Part shown: piece after piece, positions 47,870 through 59,981 of the stretch
Layout: each line of letters starts with the position of its first letter
Numbering within the stretch: the stretch's first letter is position 1
Assembly: GCA_900239685.1 (NCBI GenBank)
Contig: OENT01000437.1
Location: 3,422-67,421 of the forward strand
DNA from: Rotaria macrura
Taxonomy: Eukaryota; Rotifera; Eurotatoria; Philodinida; Philodinidae
DNA: 64,000 nt
Direction: 5' to 3'
Notes under the pieces: model-generated
The model's input: only the letters and a program-made list of their open reading frames with translations
Told to the model about the DNA's origin: nothing
The model's database searches: none
Program-made: the position numbers and the translations under genes

Positions 47870-49375
47870 GACGTATAAGAGGATCGATCAATTATACAAT
47901 ACGTAATAATATGATAAGATATGTATTTAAACATAAGCTCTATTTCGCTATAGAGCTGACGATCGTTTTTCGATGGAAACAACTTAATAGTTCTTTTTGT
48001 TTCATAATTGTTTTACCATGATCATTTTTCTTTTACATATATATTCATTACTCTACAAGCATTGAAATAGAAGGCAAAAAGAAGGAAAAGAAATAGAAAG
48101 AAGAAGAAAAAACACGATGTTGTTTTTCTATTTGTTAGCTGTTTAAAAAAAAAATGTCAAATCGGAGAAAAAACAGGTAATGAATTGGTTTTCTTCGGCG
48201 TACTTACGTTCAGTATTCAACGTATTAAAAATCTATGATATTTTGCTCTTTGTTTTTATGATGAATTGAATGGTAAACGACACACTGGCATGGAACATAA
48301 ATATTTTCCATTATAGAATGCTTTGTTCACGTCGAACATGTGAGATGAGAGTTCTTTGTAAATAGCAACAATTACGTACATATGTATTTATGTATATATG
48401 AATCTGTGTAAATAGACGCAAGCAAATATTAAATTGGATACTAGCAGTAGCAGTTCTCATGAGGTTAGACGATAGCAATATTACAAAACATATAGGGACG
48501 GTTGCATCTATTCGCATTAATGTGGGACCAAGCATATAACGAGACTTACTTTTTTTTTCTTTTTCTTTTTCTTTTTTTTTCTCTCATGGCATGTCAGCGA
48601 CAAATTCAATATTCTGATCTATAAAGATAGAGAGAGATGGAGAGCGAAAGACGGAGAGACAATAAGAGGAAACTGTGACGGATTTACAGGAGATGATGAA
48701 GTAATATTTTCTCCTTTTCAATTTGTATTCATGATTTTCTATAACGAAATCGAGCAAAAATAGTTCTATACTACTTAAGATGAGCTTCAGAAAACTTTTC
48801 TATGTCTAATTATCGACACCTCCCCTATTAACATTCAACGTCCGCCACTCAGCGGAAATATGAAAAGAGTGTATTCAAAAACTTAGATTGCTAATAAAAT
48901 ATTAGTATCACATTCAAGCATAATAACAAAAGAAGCACTCAAAAATAATCATTTGACCTGAAGAAAAAAAAAAGGTCACGATCCGCAAATGTTGTAGGCA
49001 TAATCATTTTTTTCATTTTATCACTTTTTCTCAATTAGAAAGGCGAATTCTAACTAGCTAATGTAAATCAACGTTGACTTGTTCATTTCTTATTATAATT
49101 TTGTTTTCGTGAATTTCAACACGATACTAGCGTCCTCTCTCGAAGGAATTTTCTCGAAATATCGATACATTTAGTTTTTGAAATATAGAATATTTCAACA
49201 TTTTTTTAAAAACAATTGGCATAAAATGAAAAGAAATTTTTTATTTCTTTCAACATCAGAATTCATATTAGAATATTTCTAATTGTTAGTTAAATTATGG
49301 AAATAGTCCATTCAAGTTTTATATTGTTTATTTTGTTCCAGTATCAATATTGTCAAGCTTCTTAAACCAGATTAG
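47870..49375. other. Intergenic; pyrimidine and GA tracts, operon promoter region
   Basis: A T/C tract at about 48550-48582 is followed at 48625-48665 by a purine-rich GAGAGATGGAGAG stretch similar in style to the one near 11220. A 74-codon minus-strand frame (48311-48535) is unsupported. Just before the next gene, TTTTGTTCCAG (ending about 49341) is a possible SL acceptor. Confidence 0.45.
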
Positions 49376-49765
49376 ATGACCGGATCTGCCGATGATATAA
49401 TTGTTCTTTCCGACGGGGAAGATGATGTGCCAGTTGACACAGTTAGTTCTCTGAAACAACCAAAACCCATGACTAAACCTCGTCCAGTTCAAAACAATTC
49501 GTTATCGAAATCACCTATAAAACATCGTGCACCAATACTTATATTAACTGAACCGAAATCAATAGCGTATGGCATCGAACGTGGTTATAAATTAAAACAT
49601 ATTCATGGTGTGAAACGTCTAAAGACAGAAAATGATATAATGTATCTAGTTGAATATGATTCATGTGATGATTATGAATTTGTACCATCGACTATTTTAC
49701 GTCAATATTGTGATGAAAATATTTTAATAGAATATCTTGAAAAATTAACTCAATTTATCGAGTAA
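49376..49765 (+). CDS. Minimal HP1-like chromo-shadow-domain protein with SIM
   Basis: Single exon, 129 aa. Residues 8-16 (IIVLSDGED) are a textbook SUMO-interaction motif: hydrophobic core followed by acidic residues. A basic, Pro/Lys-rich linker follows. Residues about 64-128 (YGIERGYKLKHIHGVKRL through LVEYDSCDDYEFVPS to the IEYLEKLTQFI helix) match the chromo-shadow domain, the dimerisation module of HP1 that binds PxVxL partners. There is no N-terminal chromodomain, so it would not read H3K9 methylation itself. Nuclear heterochromatin adaptor is the likely role (inference). First gene of an apparent three-gene operon. Confidence 0.75.
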   Translation: MTGSADDIIVLSDGEDDVPVDTVSSLKQPKPMTKPRPVQNNSLSKSPIKHRAPILILTEPKSIAYGIERGYKLKHIHGVKRLKTENDIMYLVEYDSCDDYEFVPSTILRQYCDENILIEYLEKLTQFIE

Positions 49766-49803
49766 ATGACTTGAAGAACTTTTGTTTATATTCCAGATAA
49801 ATT
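49766..49803 (+). promoter_or_regulatory. 38-nt intercistronic junction with acceptor
   Basis: TTTGTTTATATTCCAG ends at 49796, followed by ATAAATT and ATG. The gap is too short for an independent promoter plus terminator, so co-transcription with SL trans-splicing is the simplest reading. Confidence 0.65.
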
Positions 49804-50124
49804 ATGTCTTCGATTGTATATTCAATGCCATGCTCAGTTGATATTCCATCAACAGTTACTAGTAACATTAAACAACATTTTACTAATTCGATTCAAACGA
49901 ACAATGAGAATCATAAACTTGTGGCATCGTTTCGTGGTCGTCCATTAGATGGTGAACAACTTGATATACCCAATGATTATATTGGTGTTCTCACGAATTC
50001 ATCGAAAGTTATTTCAACATTTGATAAATTAACTTACTTTAATTTGGATTGTGCAACATCAAAAAATGATTGCATAGCTCGCAGTATAGAATGGCTTTCA
50101 TTAGCAAAAGTTCTTCATGAATAA
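49804..50124 (+). CDS. RNASEH2C: Ribonuclease H2 subunit C
   Basis: Single exon, 106 aa. The diagnostic segment VASFRGRPLDGEQLDIPNDY matches the RNASEH2C/Rnh203 core, followed by IGVLTNS, a central strand around FDKLTYFNLD and a C-terminal helix (SIEWLSLAKVLHE). Known role: non-catalytic subunit that, with subunit B, supports the catalytic A subunit in removing ribonucleotides from DNA and degrading RNA-DNA hybrids in the nucleus. Shorter than the vertebrate protein (about 164 aa), lacking the long acidic insert. Second gene of the apparent operon. Confidence 0.85.
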   Translation: MSSIVYSMPCSVDIPSTVTSNIKQHFTNSIQTNNENHKLVASFRGRPLDGEQLDIPNDYIGVLTNSSKVISTFDKLTYFNLDCATSKNDCIARSIEWLSLAKVLHE

Positions 50125-50217
50125 AAAAACCAAAGACGACACGTGTCTATCTATCTATATATGTGAATAAAATCTTTCTGTTATTCTATTCTAGATAAAA
50201 AAAAAAAACTTGACACC
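50125..50217 (+). promoter_or_regulatory. RNASEH2C-RPL15 intercistronic region with poly(A) signal and acceptor
   Basis: AATAAA at 50166-50171, then TTATTCTATTCTAG ending at 50194, an A-rich leader and CACCATGG. This is the clearest SL-type junction in the window. Confidence 0.65.
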
Positions 50218-50957
50218 ATGGGTGCTTACAAATATCTACAAGAAATCTACCGTAAAAAACAAAGTGATGTAATGCGTTTCATATTCCGTATTCGTACATG
50301 GCACTATCGACAATTAGCTGCTATACATCGTGCACCAAAATCTACACGACCAGAAAAAGCACGACGTGTCGGTTATAAAGCCAAAGCTGGATATGTAAAT
50401 AAATAATTTCTTTGATTAAGAATGATAACGTCGAAATTTAAATTTCTAGGTTCTCTATCGTGTTCGTGTTCGACGTGGTTCACGAAAGAAACCAGTACCT
50501 AAAGGTCAAGTATATGGTAAACCTAAACATCAAGGTATCAACCAATTGAAATTTCAACGTTCGCTCCAATCCGTTGCCGAAGAACGTGTTGGACGTCGTT
50601 GTCCTACATTACGTGTATTGAATTCATATTGGATTGCACAAGATGCAACGTACAAATTTTATGAAGTTATACTTATTGATCCATTTCACAAAGGTAGAAT
50701 AACTCAGTGTATTCGATTGATTTTTGATAATTAACTTTTTTTCTTCTCATTTCTATCTATTAGGTATTCGTGAAGATCCACGTATTAATTGGATTTGTAA
50801 AGCAAATAAGAAACATCGTGAATTACGTGGTTTAACATCAGCTGGAAGAAAATCTCGTGGTCTTGGCCATGGTCATCGTTATTCACTTACGACAGGTGGA
50901 TCACGTCGTAAATGTTGGAAACGTAGACAGCAACTCAGTCTTCGACGATATCGTTAA
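50218..50957 (+). CDS. RPL15: 60S ribosomal protein eL15
   Basis: Three exons (50218-50394, 50450-50693, 50764-50957) give 204 aa, exactly the usual eL15 length. Hallmarks: start [85 protein letters not shown] and an Arg-rich C-terminus. Structural protein of the large ribosomal subunit, binding 28S rRNA. Strong context CACCATGG. Introns are 55 and 70 nt. Last gene of the apparent operon; its presence as a highly expressed passenger fits the known habit of ribosomal protein genes sitting in SL operons. Confidence 0.98.
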
Positions 50958-51660
50958 ACGACAACAACAATCTAAACGACAGCAAGATAATAAAAAATTG
51001 TTTTTCTTTTATTTGTTGTTGTTTTGTATTATTCGATCGAAAAATCAAAGAAGAAATTAAAGAAAAAAAAAATAACGCCCGATAAACGATTAACGTTTAT
51101 CAATATTTCATTTAAAGAATTTCCATTCATAGTGATAGCATCTATTCTATTAGATAGTTTTCTATTAAATATTATCAGTTTTCGAAAGAACAGATATTTT
51201 ACTTACGGCATACTTATTTCATAATTTAGATTGTATTGATGATAATATATAGAAAATTGATCTATGAAACATACTCTATCCGCTCGAGATAACACATGAT
51301 TGGGATTTGAATACAAAAAAAAGATATTAAATCAAGCTTTTTGAAATACTTTTATTTGAAGTAAAGAAGTTACAAATGAAGATATGCCAATGAATTCTCT
51401 TATACAAGGTATAAATACCTCCTAAGTACAGATTCATTACTTTTTCTATTTGAATAGTAGTTTATAATTTATACCCTTACTTTTGGCAAGTACGCAAATG
51501 AAGTTTAGATAGATCGTAGTCCACTGAAATGTGCTCGTAGTGGAACAAAAAGAAATGCATCGAGTACTAAGAACAAATATTCCTCCATGAAATAGTTGAT
51601 TTGTTACTAATGAATTTCCTAATATTTAAGAGAGGACTAAGGATCGCCATTGTGTACGAG
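50958..51660. other. RPL15 3' UTR and intergenic, no gene recognised
   Basis: A Gln/Lys-looking frame continues past the RPL15 stop in another phase and is a shadow. The rest is AT-rich without a plausible frame. Confidence 0.5.
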
Positions 51661-52920
51661 GCGCTGGTCAAAATTTAAATTTTTGATTCTTTGTGTGTGT
51701 TTGAAAGAGTATAGTCTGATAATACATCCACCCGAAATTTTCAGTTCACTTGGATGTTCTGTAGTAAAGTTAGCTTCACTCGACTTTAGGCACTATCGAA
51801 AAAAAAATCACAGCATAAATTTCTACTAGGATTATACTTCAACAAATCACATGAAATAAACCAAAAGAAAGCGTATTAAAAGTAGTTATTCAGAACACTG
51901 AATATCATCTATTTACTGGAGTCTCATAGCCGAACATGAATGAAGAAGGATACAATTTCTTGCCACAAGTTCTCCATGTTATGAAGCTTTTCATTCTCTG
52001 CAAACTGTTAAAAAAATATCGAAAAGAAAAGTGTACCTTCGAGGCGAAACAAAGTTCCCGATGCTCGTTTTAATGATCATGTTTTTAAAATGTCAAAAGT
52101 TTTTAAAGGTGTTCACTTAACATACACGATTCCATGCTAACGTCATAGTGACATTCGGAATTACTGTTGAATACTACATCGAATTGAATAAATAGTAAAG
52201 AAATTATTTTCAATGAAAAATTGGCCTGTGGAAGACCGCAGTGCAAGAGCTTAATAAAAAAGCGGCGCGAAGAACCGAAGGGAGTTTCGCTTAGAACAAA
52301 TATTCTTTACTATTTATTCAAATCGATGCAGTTTTTAACGGTAATTCCGAATGTCACTATCACGTTGGCATGGAATCGTGTATGTTAAGTGAACACCTTT
52401 AAAAACTTTTGACATTTTAAAAACATGATCATTAAAACGAGCATTGGGAACTTTGTTTCGCCTCGAAGGTACACTTTTCTTTCCGATATTTTTTTAACAG
52501 TTTGCAGAGAATGAAAAGCTACGTAACATGGAGAACTTGCAGCTTGGTTCCAATTTGTTTTCAAACATGGCCGCTAATACACGAACGAAAATCGCTCATT
52601 TATGTGTCATAAACTGAGACATTTTCATTTTTTGTTCGTCTGTGATACAAATAATTCATTTTAATCATCAGTTTATGCTCTATCTTTTCGTATGTGATAG
52701 AAAAGATTTTTCTCAGTCGTTTAAGCATAAACTCAAAAGACACTTATACACTAATTTGCGGTTATTTTCGTTATGATGAATGTACGTTACATAATAGTTG
52801 ATGTACTTACTCTAGCTTTGCTGCGGAACATCCAAATGAGTTGAAAATTTAGTTTTTATGGTTTCAGATTGTCCTTTCGAACACACATAAAAAATCCAAA
52901 ATTTTAATTTTGACCAATGC
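51661..52920. mobile_element. Large fold-back element (1.26 kb) with about 540-bp inverted arms
   Basis: Left arm 51661-52205 and right arm about 52300-52920 are inverted copies. Near the centre identity is high (GGTGTTCACTTAACATACAC, TTGTTTCGCCTCGAAGGTAC); it is lower near the ends, which read GCTGGTCAAAATTT against the complement of TTTTGACCAATGC. A unique GC-richer loop (about 52215-52295, with CGGCGCGAAGAACCGAAGG) separates the arms. No reading frame of note. It resembles fold-back or long-TIR MITEs; target duplication unresolved. Confidence 0.8.
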
Positions 52921-55900
52921 TTCTGTTTTTTTGCAAGACTTAAAAACTCTCTCTTAATACGTTAGAAAAGAACGTTATAACGATTCAGTTAAACTAATTG
53001 ATACGCTAGGCAAACCGAAGTTCACGGGTAGAATCAAGTTTTCTCTCAAAAGATTGTAGCATTTTATAATGATTGAATTTTTCGTGAATATAGTATGCAG
53101 AAAGTTATCGTTTCATCAAAAATTGATTTATATATTGTTACAAAGATGTAGTTCATAGTAACTAAAAATCATAATGATTACAGAACGTTAAAATTCTTAT
53201 TCGAAAAAAATAACAGAGATTTTTTTAATATTCATTGTAGTTTTTTCGAACTTCTTGTCACTCCTCGAGTTGATAATCGATTGCTTTGATGATACACAGT
53301 ATAACTAGCTTTGGCGTAGCATGAAACATAGTTTCAATGAAACTGCTTGTGAACATCTAACATAGCCTGCTTAGTTAATTGCGGCAGATTACATTATGTT
53401 TTTCTGTCATTCTGTATTGCTTCTCTATCAATGCAGTTCTTCTCTTACGTATAAAAAACAAGTGTAAATAGGCGATGTTTTTTTTTCCAAATTTTTCGAT
53501 CGTGTTCGTTTGATTCATACAATCGTGAATATGAATGTACACAACGTTTTGGTTCATTTTCAACTAACTTAGATAAATATATATATATATATATATTATT
53601 GAACATGTATTCAATGTTCTTTTTAGCCCGTATTAGCCTTTTTTATCTCAAATATTAAATGAATTCGAGAGTGGGTGGCGTGTTGAGTCCGGATTATGAG
53701 AGATAGCGCTGATGTCTGGCGCAGGATAAAAATTTATCTTCAAAATAGAAACCTCGATTGCGTGAGTTGTAAATTTAGTATTGTTCGACTATATTGATCG
53801 TTTATTATTGAATACTCGAATAGTTTAATTATGACGAAACGAATGTGGAATTTCTTTGAAACATTTTTCAATGATAATGATTTATTCGCATATCTCGCAC
53901 AAAATAAGATGTCTGTAAAACGTTCAGCAGCTATCAAAACTGTTAAGAAGATCACGTATCGATGTTCACAATATCGAAAACAGCCAACTTATTGTAAATA
54001 ATCAATCAATGACCGGTCACGTGTCTTATTACGGGCTCTAAACAGAAAACAACAATTTCTTTTGAGCCCGAACATTTCTTTACTGTGCTCGAAAAGGTCA
54101 ATTCGAGTTCACTTCTGGATTAAAATCCGGGGCTTAGAAAAAAATGACATCGATTGAACATTGTTGAGAGGACTTCATTTATAAATTTGAATGAGAAAAA
54201 TTAGAATTTACTGTTCAATTAGATAATCACATGATCATAATGTTTATTCAATTGTTGATCGTTTACTTTCAATTCCAAAGTCAACTATGTTAAGTTTGAG
54301 ATTATTCTGTACAATTTTTCAATATAGTACAGCTTTTCGACTAGTTATTCATATTGATCAGTGAAAGAAATTTAGATTATTTCGAATATAAAAAACAAAA
54401 TCCGCATAAGTCAATCAGAAAATGAGTTTTTTGAATGTTTTAACTACAAAACTGTTACTTCACAATATGTTCTCTAAATTTTACGAAACAACATGGGTTC
54501 AAACTTGCAGAATTTAACAGAAAATTTTGTTGTATAGTTGAAATTTTAGAGGAACCTTTATTTAAAATATTTGATAAATTTTTCGGCCTATTGATTGTCG
54601 CAGTTGAACGATTGACTAAGTGTTTGCCTTTAAAATTTTTCACCCGACAAGAAAAACTTAATTGAAAAATGCAATGTAGATGTAGACAATTTTTTACAAT
54701 GAAAAATTTTCTATCAAATAGTATAAAATCAAAGTGTTGCAACTATTGTTTAGTTCCTCAAAAAAAAAATGAAAATGAAATTGACTCATTTTTTATGCAC
54801 CTCTCGTTCTTGTAGGAGAGAAATATTAAATAGACTAAATCATGTTACTGAATTTTTATCAAGTGTCTTGTTCTATACAACTATAATCAGAAGCACAAGG
54901 CAATTCATACAATTTCATGTCATGTGATCGTTTACCGTTGTGTTGTACACTAAAAATAGTTTAATTGCCTATCGAGAACACACTGAACCTCAATTCTTCT
55001 AGTTCGAACTTGACGATATAGTATGTATGCGTTATTGTGTATCCAAAAGTATGATAGACTCCACGCAATTTTTAAAATAAAAGCGATGCATTTTGAAATA
55101 TCGATTTGAGAATAAGAACTTTTCCGAACACAGGAGCCAATTTTTTTTTGTCTCACAAGACATATGATATTTCTTATGGTGTTGGATTTTCGCACATACA
55201 ATCTACATTTTCCAGTATATATGATTCTATTGCGTGTTCTATGGTCTTTGCATAAACGTAAGTTACACCAGTTTGAAACATACTTTCGTATACTACATGC
55301 GAACTTTGCTCGTAAACTTTTACCAAAACTTGCATTGTTTGCTAATAAATGTGTCACATCGCTTTCTAGTTTCTATGAATGTAAAAATGTCATTTACAAA
55401 AATTGCATACGTAGATAACTTCAAAATGTAAGAATAACTCTTTTAATACACGATGAAACAGTGTAATATGGCAGCATAAATCTTTCACCTTTCATCTGAA
55501 TTATCAAAATAATTTTCGATTGAAGATTTATCTAAGATACAATCCTGAAATACATGACAATTATAATTCGTCTCGAAAACCGACTGAATATTTGTAAATG
55601 ACAACATACTTTGTCGATGTTCCTACGTAAAAAATTCCATCAAATACACAATATCCGAAATAAATACTATAACTATCGACAGACATATGATCGATTATGT
55701 ATTCATCAAATGACTTCGTATGTTAAAACAGAAATAGATATACAAAGATCTAAGTAGTAAATCGAACCAATTCCAAGCAAATATTCAAATAAATCATGTT
55801 GGATCTGAATTAAACTTTTCAAAAACATCTTACTCGTATCTATTGACCGAAATCGTTACCTTTTTTTTACTCCTTTTGAAATAAATCCAAATGATCCTTT

Positions 55901-56936
55901 TAATATTCAAGTAGAAATCAATAATAACCACATTCTAAAGCAAGTTAACTTCGCCCTATAAACTGAAAAAAGTGATCGATACTCGAAAAACGAAAAAAAT
56001 CAGCAGGTTTCGATACTGTATCCAATTTTATGGTCTAAACGCCTACCAAGAATTTACCTGAAGTGCTTAAACAATATCAAAAATAATAACTCTAAAGAAA
56101 GTAAAATCAGGCTCACTTCATTTTGATCAAATCAGACTAATTTCACCCTCAGCTACTTATTCCAAACTATTCAAAAGAATGTTATTGAATTGAATTCAAT
56201 ATTGGGTCGAAACTAATCATATAACACCGGTGGAACAGTCACGTTTTAGAAAATGATGTTAACTACAAACTTGAGTACTATCGATTTATCAGGAAGTAAA
56301 GAATTTCTTTGGAGAAAATGTATCCATGCTCAGTATATACAGTAAAAACTCTCTCTCTCTCTCTCTCATGAACACCAACCTGACCCTCGAAAAAGTGTTC
56401 ACTATATGGAGGTTTTCCATTAACTGTACACTTACATGTCTATGATACATGGTTAGTATGACTGGATTGGTGACTACGCACCTTTCGCGTTAGAATATAC
56501 TCGAGCTAGCTCAAAGTAAAAAATTAGTCTTTTCATCCATTACATATCTATTCAATTTTTATGACGAAAAACAATTATCGATCATTATCTGGCTGACTCA
56601 CTTCAAGTCGATGCAGAGTTGAGCGAGCTGCAAATGCAGTTGAGAAGATCATTTCCATTGCCTCAATGAGTTTGAGTGGTGTTTCGTTGTCATCTCACAA
56701 TCATGAATAGATAATGGCGTTGTTCTTTCACATGCGACCGATCAAGTCTACCCGGACTATTCGTTTTCATTGTTCCTTTTGTTCTATGCATGCGACGAGT
56801 TTTCTTTTCTTTCCTCTTATTTCATATGTACGCGTATACTTTGTTTCACGTGTGTTCGTTATATAGAGGTTGATTCAAAGCTAAAATCGATCTGGGAGAC
56901 CGAGACAAGCGTTCAAATAGGAGGTGTTCACTTTAT
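52921..56936. other. No confirmed gene; microsatellites and repeat debris
   Basis: A TA microsatellite lies at about 53577-53597 and a CT microsatellite at 56349-56367. The motif GTTCACTATATGGAGG near 56394 recurs with changes near 56851 and 56925. The longest frame is 135 codons on the minus strand (54950-55357), overlapped by an 84-codon plus-strand frame; neither has a recognisable domain. AGCCCGTA words near 53627 and 54030 are inverted, a weak hint of a small element. Confidence 0.45.
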
Positions 56937-57517
56937 AGAGGTTTTATTGATGTCGATTATAAGAAATCTTATGATAAAGTATGACATCAAGGGCTTCTTG
57001 TAAAACTATACCATATGGAAAATGTTTCTTGAATTATTAAAAAGAATAATAAGCTGTCTAAATAATCGAAACATCTACGTAGAATTTCGAATTCACAAAT
57101 CAGATGAATTCATAGTCAATGTAGGGTTTCCGCAAGGAAGTTTACTGAACTCATGTATTTCTATTATTTTTCACTCAACTATTGTAAGCTACATGAGTGC
57201 ATGCTCGATCCACATCTTCGGAGATGATCTCTCTGTCCTTGTAATACCCTGAATTCAGACAAGTCTACCAAAAAATGTTAGAATACATCAAAATTCACTT
57301 CGATTACTCCTTGAAGTGGAAGCAGCCAATAAATTCGGATAAGACTATTGTACAATTGTTTCATACACAAATAGGACAACCTAAAGTACAAATATACATG
57401 AATGATAGCGAGTTGAAATGCGTGAGAAGATTCAAATGTTCATACATAAAGTTCAAATGGCTGAGAAGAGATAAACAAATCACTAATGAGGTGTTAGGAC
57501 TATTTCTTTTCATATAG
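56937..57517 (+). pseudogene. Reverse transcriptase fragment of a non-LTR retrotransposon
   Basis: Across several frames the RT motifs appear in order: FIDVDYKKSYDKV then HQGLL from 56943 (with TGA at 56982 where Trp is expected), VGFPQGSLLNS (about 57121-57153), the catalytic box FGDDLSVLV at 57217 (a form of YxDD), then SLKWKQPINSDKT and CVRRFKC of the thumb region. At least one internal stop pair and two or more frameshifts make it dead. N-terminal endonuclease and 3' end are missing. Jockey/I-like by motif spacing. Confidence 0.8.
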
Positions 57518-58399
57518 CTTCCCGTTTTCTACCCTCCGTTACTAATCGTTAAGCAAGTACCACTACAACGTAAATCCAGAGTGGACTGAGATTATAGTTC
57601 ACGCATCAACCCCTTTTTTTAATTGTCCATGGTGAAACAAAAGCGAAAGATTGACATGATTTGTATCTAATTCGCTGGGATTCATATGTTAAAATGTTCA
57701 TAATTCAGCTGAATAGGATTCATTTTTAATGTGTTTATTTATTTCGTAAAAATACCTAAAAGAATTGGACAATCATTAAATTGAATTAATATTAATTAAC
57801 TAATTCTACTTAAGAGAGATTCTCAACTTATCTTCAAAATTCTATTGACAAGATCAATTTTAATTAATGTCTAGAAAATTCCTCGTTCATTTATGATTTT
57901 TCTTGTAGTCTCATTCAGTTCACTGAAAGTCAAGATATGCATTAATCTTCATATTGAAATGCATCAAGAAAATAATTCATACAGAGTCATGATTGAAACA
58001 TGTGAAATCTTATTAACCAATATACGATTCGGCTTTGTTCGTACATTTTAAATTTGTTTAAGGATCGAATTGTTGCAAACGAAATAATTAATCCATAGAG
58101 AACGTTTTTCTATTTTATCAATTGTGCTCTAGATGTTTCTGTTTTTCTTTTGTAAGAATTTTCGCTTGGAAATCACAGCATGTCATTTCTAGAGTTACTT
58201 TCTATGTTCATGAAATAGAAACTATGAAATTATCTATTTAATCGACTATAAATATTTGTAATGAATAAGAATATATGGATCAATGTTAAATATGTATGTC
58301 ATAAAACAACAAAAATAGATCTTTTTATATTGGTATGATTTTTATTCATTAGACTCATCCATTAATGTAAATCATCAATGTGCAAACAACTCGTGTCTT
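57518..58399. other. No gene recognised
   Basis: AT-rich sequence after the RT fragment. No frames or repeats of note. Confidence 0.45.
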
Positions 58400-59000
58400 C
58401 TTGATTGCGGTCGGTTTTTTCTTAATTGGAGGGAAAAAATGACCGCAAATTGGAAAATGTTCGTACGATGTAAATAAGTGAAAATAGTTTCAAGGATATA
58501 GTGAACGCAGATGGCTTTTCAAGAAAGAAATTATCTCATTAGAGCTAGTCCGGTGATGAATATTATATGTTATCCAGGCTATTCTTATGCATGTGGTTAT
58601 AACTAAAGTATATAAAGTGACTAAAAAAAGTAAAATGAATTAAATCAAAATGTCGACACATAGTAACGATAGCTTTTCTAAAATTACCACACAATTCGGC
58701 AAGGATGCCATAATGTTTTAAAATTATCATTTTCGTTTGCGACGAACGAAAAAAAATGGAAATCAAGTATGGGTTTGCACTCATAAGTTATACAACACTA
58801 CCGTAACCAAACAAACGAAGGTTAACTGTTTTCTTTCTTTTCTTCTCATTTATGGTGTTTTTGTTTTCACCAATAAATTAGTATCTCCACTTCATTGTGC
58901 GAACATTTTCCAATTTGCGGTCAATTTTGTCTCTCCCCCCTCGATTCTACTTTGCGGTCATTTTTTCCCTCCAATTAAGAAAAAATCGACCGCAATCAAG
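58400..59000. mobile_element. MITE-like element with CTTGATTGCGGTCG termini
   Basis: About 600 bp. The ends CTTGATTGCGGTCGG (left) and the complement of CGACCGCAATCAAG (right) are inverted, and arms extend about 50-70 bp (TTTTTTCTTAATTGGAGGG, AAAAAATGACCGCAAA). The words GACCGCAA/TTGCGGTC occur five times, probably transposase-binding sub-repeats. Frames of 73-89 codons inside are by-products. No clear target duplication; CAAACAACT occurs a few bases outside both ends. Confidence 0.78.
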
Positions 59001-59981
59001 AGTTAGCCAAACAACTACATCTATGTAAGATACAAATCTTGAGCTGTCTCTTTGCGACCAGATTGCCTTGAATAAACTCGAATCTCTTTAAGTAAAAACA
59101 ATTAAGATCATTTTTGCGATTAATATATGGCCATGACTTCTAAGATTTCTGTACTTTGAAGCATCGGAAAAAATAGAAATACAACAAATTGGTATCACTT
59201 TTCTATCATGGCTCAATGTCAAACACTTTGATACTATCGAACAGAAGTGTTGATTCTGATGTATTCGTTGTTTTTAGTTTCATGACGCTCGCAACTGATA
59301 CGAAAAACATAGATGTAGATCTTCTTTCTGATGGAGTCCAAAAAACAAAAAAATTTGTATCTATTTCGTAATATCAAAGTAATTATGAGTGGTCCAGAAA
59401 TATATATTCGATATTTAACTAAAATTAAAATTTACAAAAACTTCTCAGCAGAAAAAGTCAAAATATGTTGTTGTGCTTTTCTATTTATCTCTGTTATATC
59501 GAAGAAGTGAACTTCTTCCGAAAAAATATGCTACACTCAATTGACAATTAATTCCATCAGAAGAAGTAGTATGATCTTTATATGTAAAAATATTTATGAG
59601 ATTTGATTGGCTTATTTCAGTCGATTTCTAGTGGCTGCTATAGCTACAATTCTAGTTAAAATAATTGTTTATTATTGATGATATTTTGACATCAATGAAT
59701 TCTTTATTAATAAGTGAAGTATTTTTTATTATTTCTCTCTTTCTTACACACTATGGTAGTGTTTCTATACTATAATATTATCTTTCAGAAATCAATCACT
59801 ATCTAGCGATTTTTGTTTTTGCAAAAAAACACACACACACACAAATATGTACCATATGTAGAAAAAAATAAATAAAAAAAAGCAGAAGTAAATTGGAATG
59901 GAATTTACAAGAAGCAAAAACAAAACATAAATTAATGGTTATCACATTTGTTAATGAACAGAACACTATCTCTATTTTATC
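59001..59981. other. Intergenic and ZnT 3' region, no gene recognised
   Basis: Contains a CA microsatellite (about 59827-59842) and A-rich tracts. A 60-codon plus frame (59189-59371) is unsupported. TTTATT at about 59702 would give a minus-strand AATAAA for the ZnT gene. Confidence 0.45.

Noticed and set aside
54950-55418. 135-codon minus-strand frame and overlapping plus-strand frame
   Set aside because: No recognisable domain, no splice or poly(A) support, and both strands equally open; kept only as a note in the interval description.
58563-59006. Frames of 73-89 codons near 58.6-59.0 kb
   Set aside because: They lie inside the GACCGCAA-flanked MITE and are explained by its sub-repeats.
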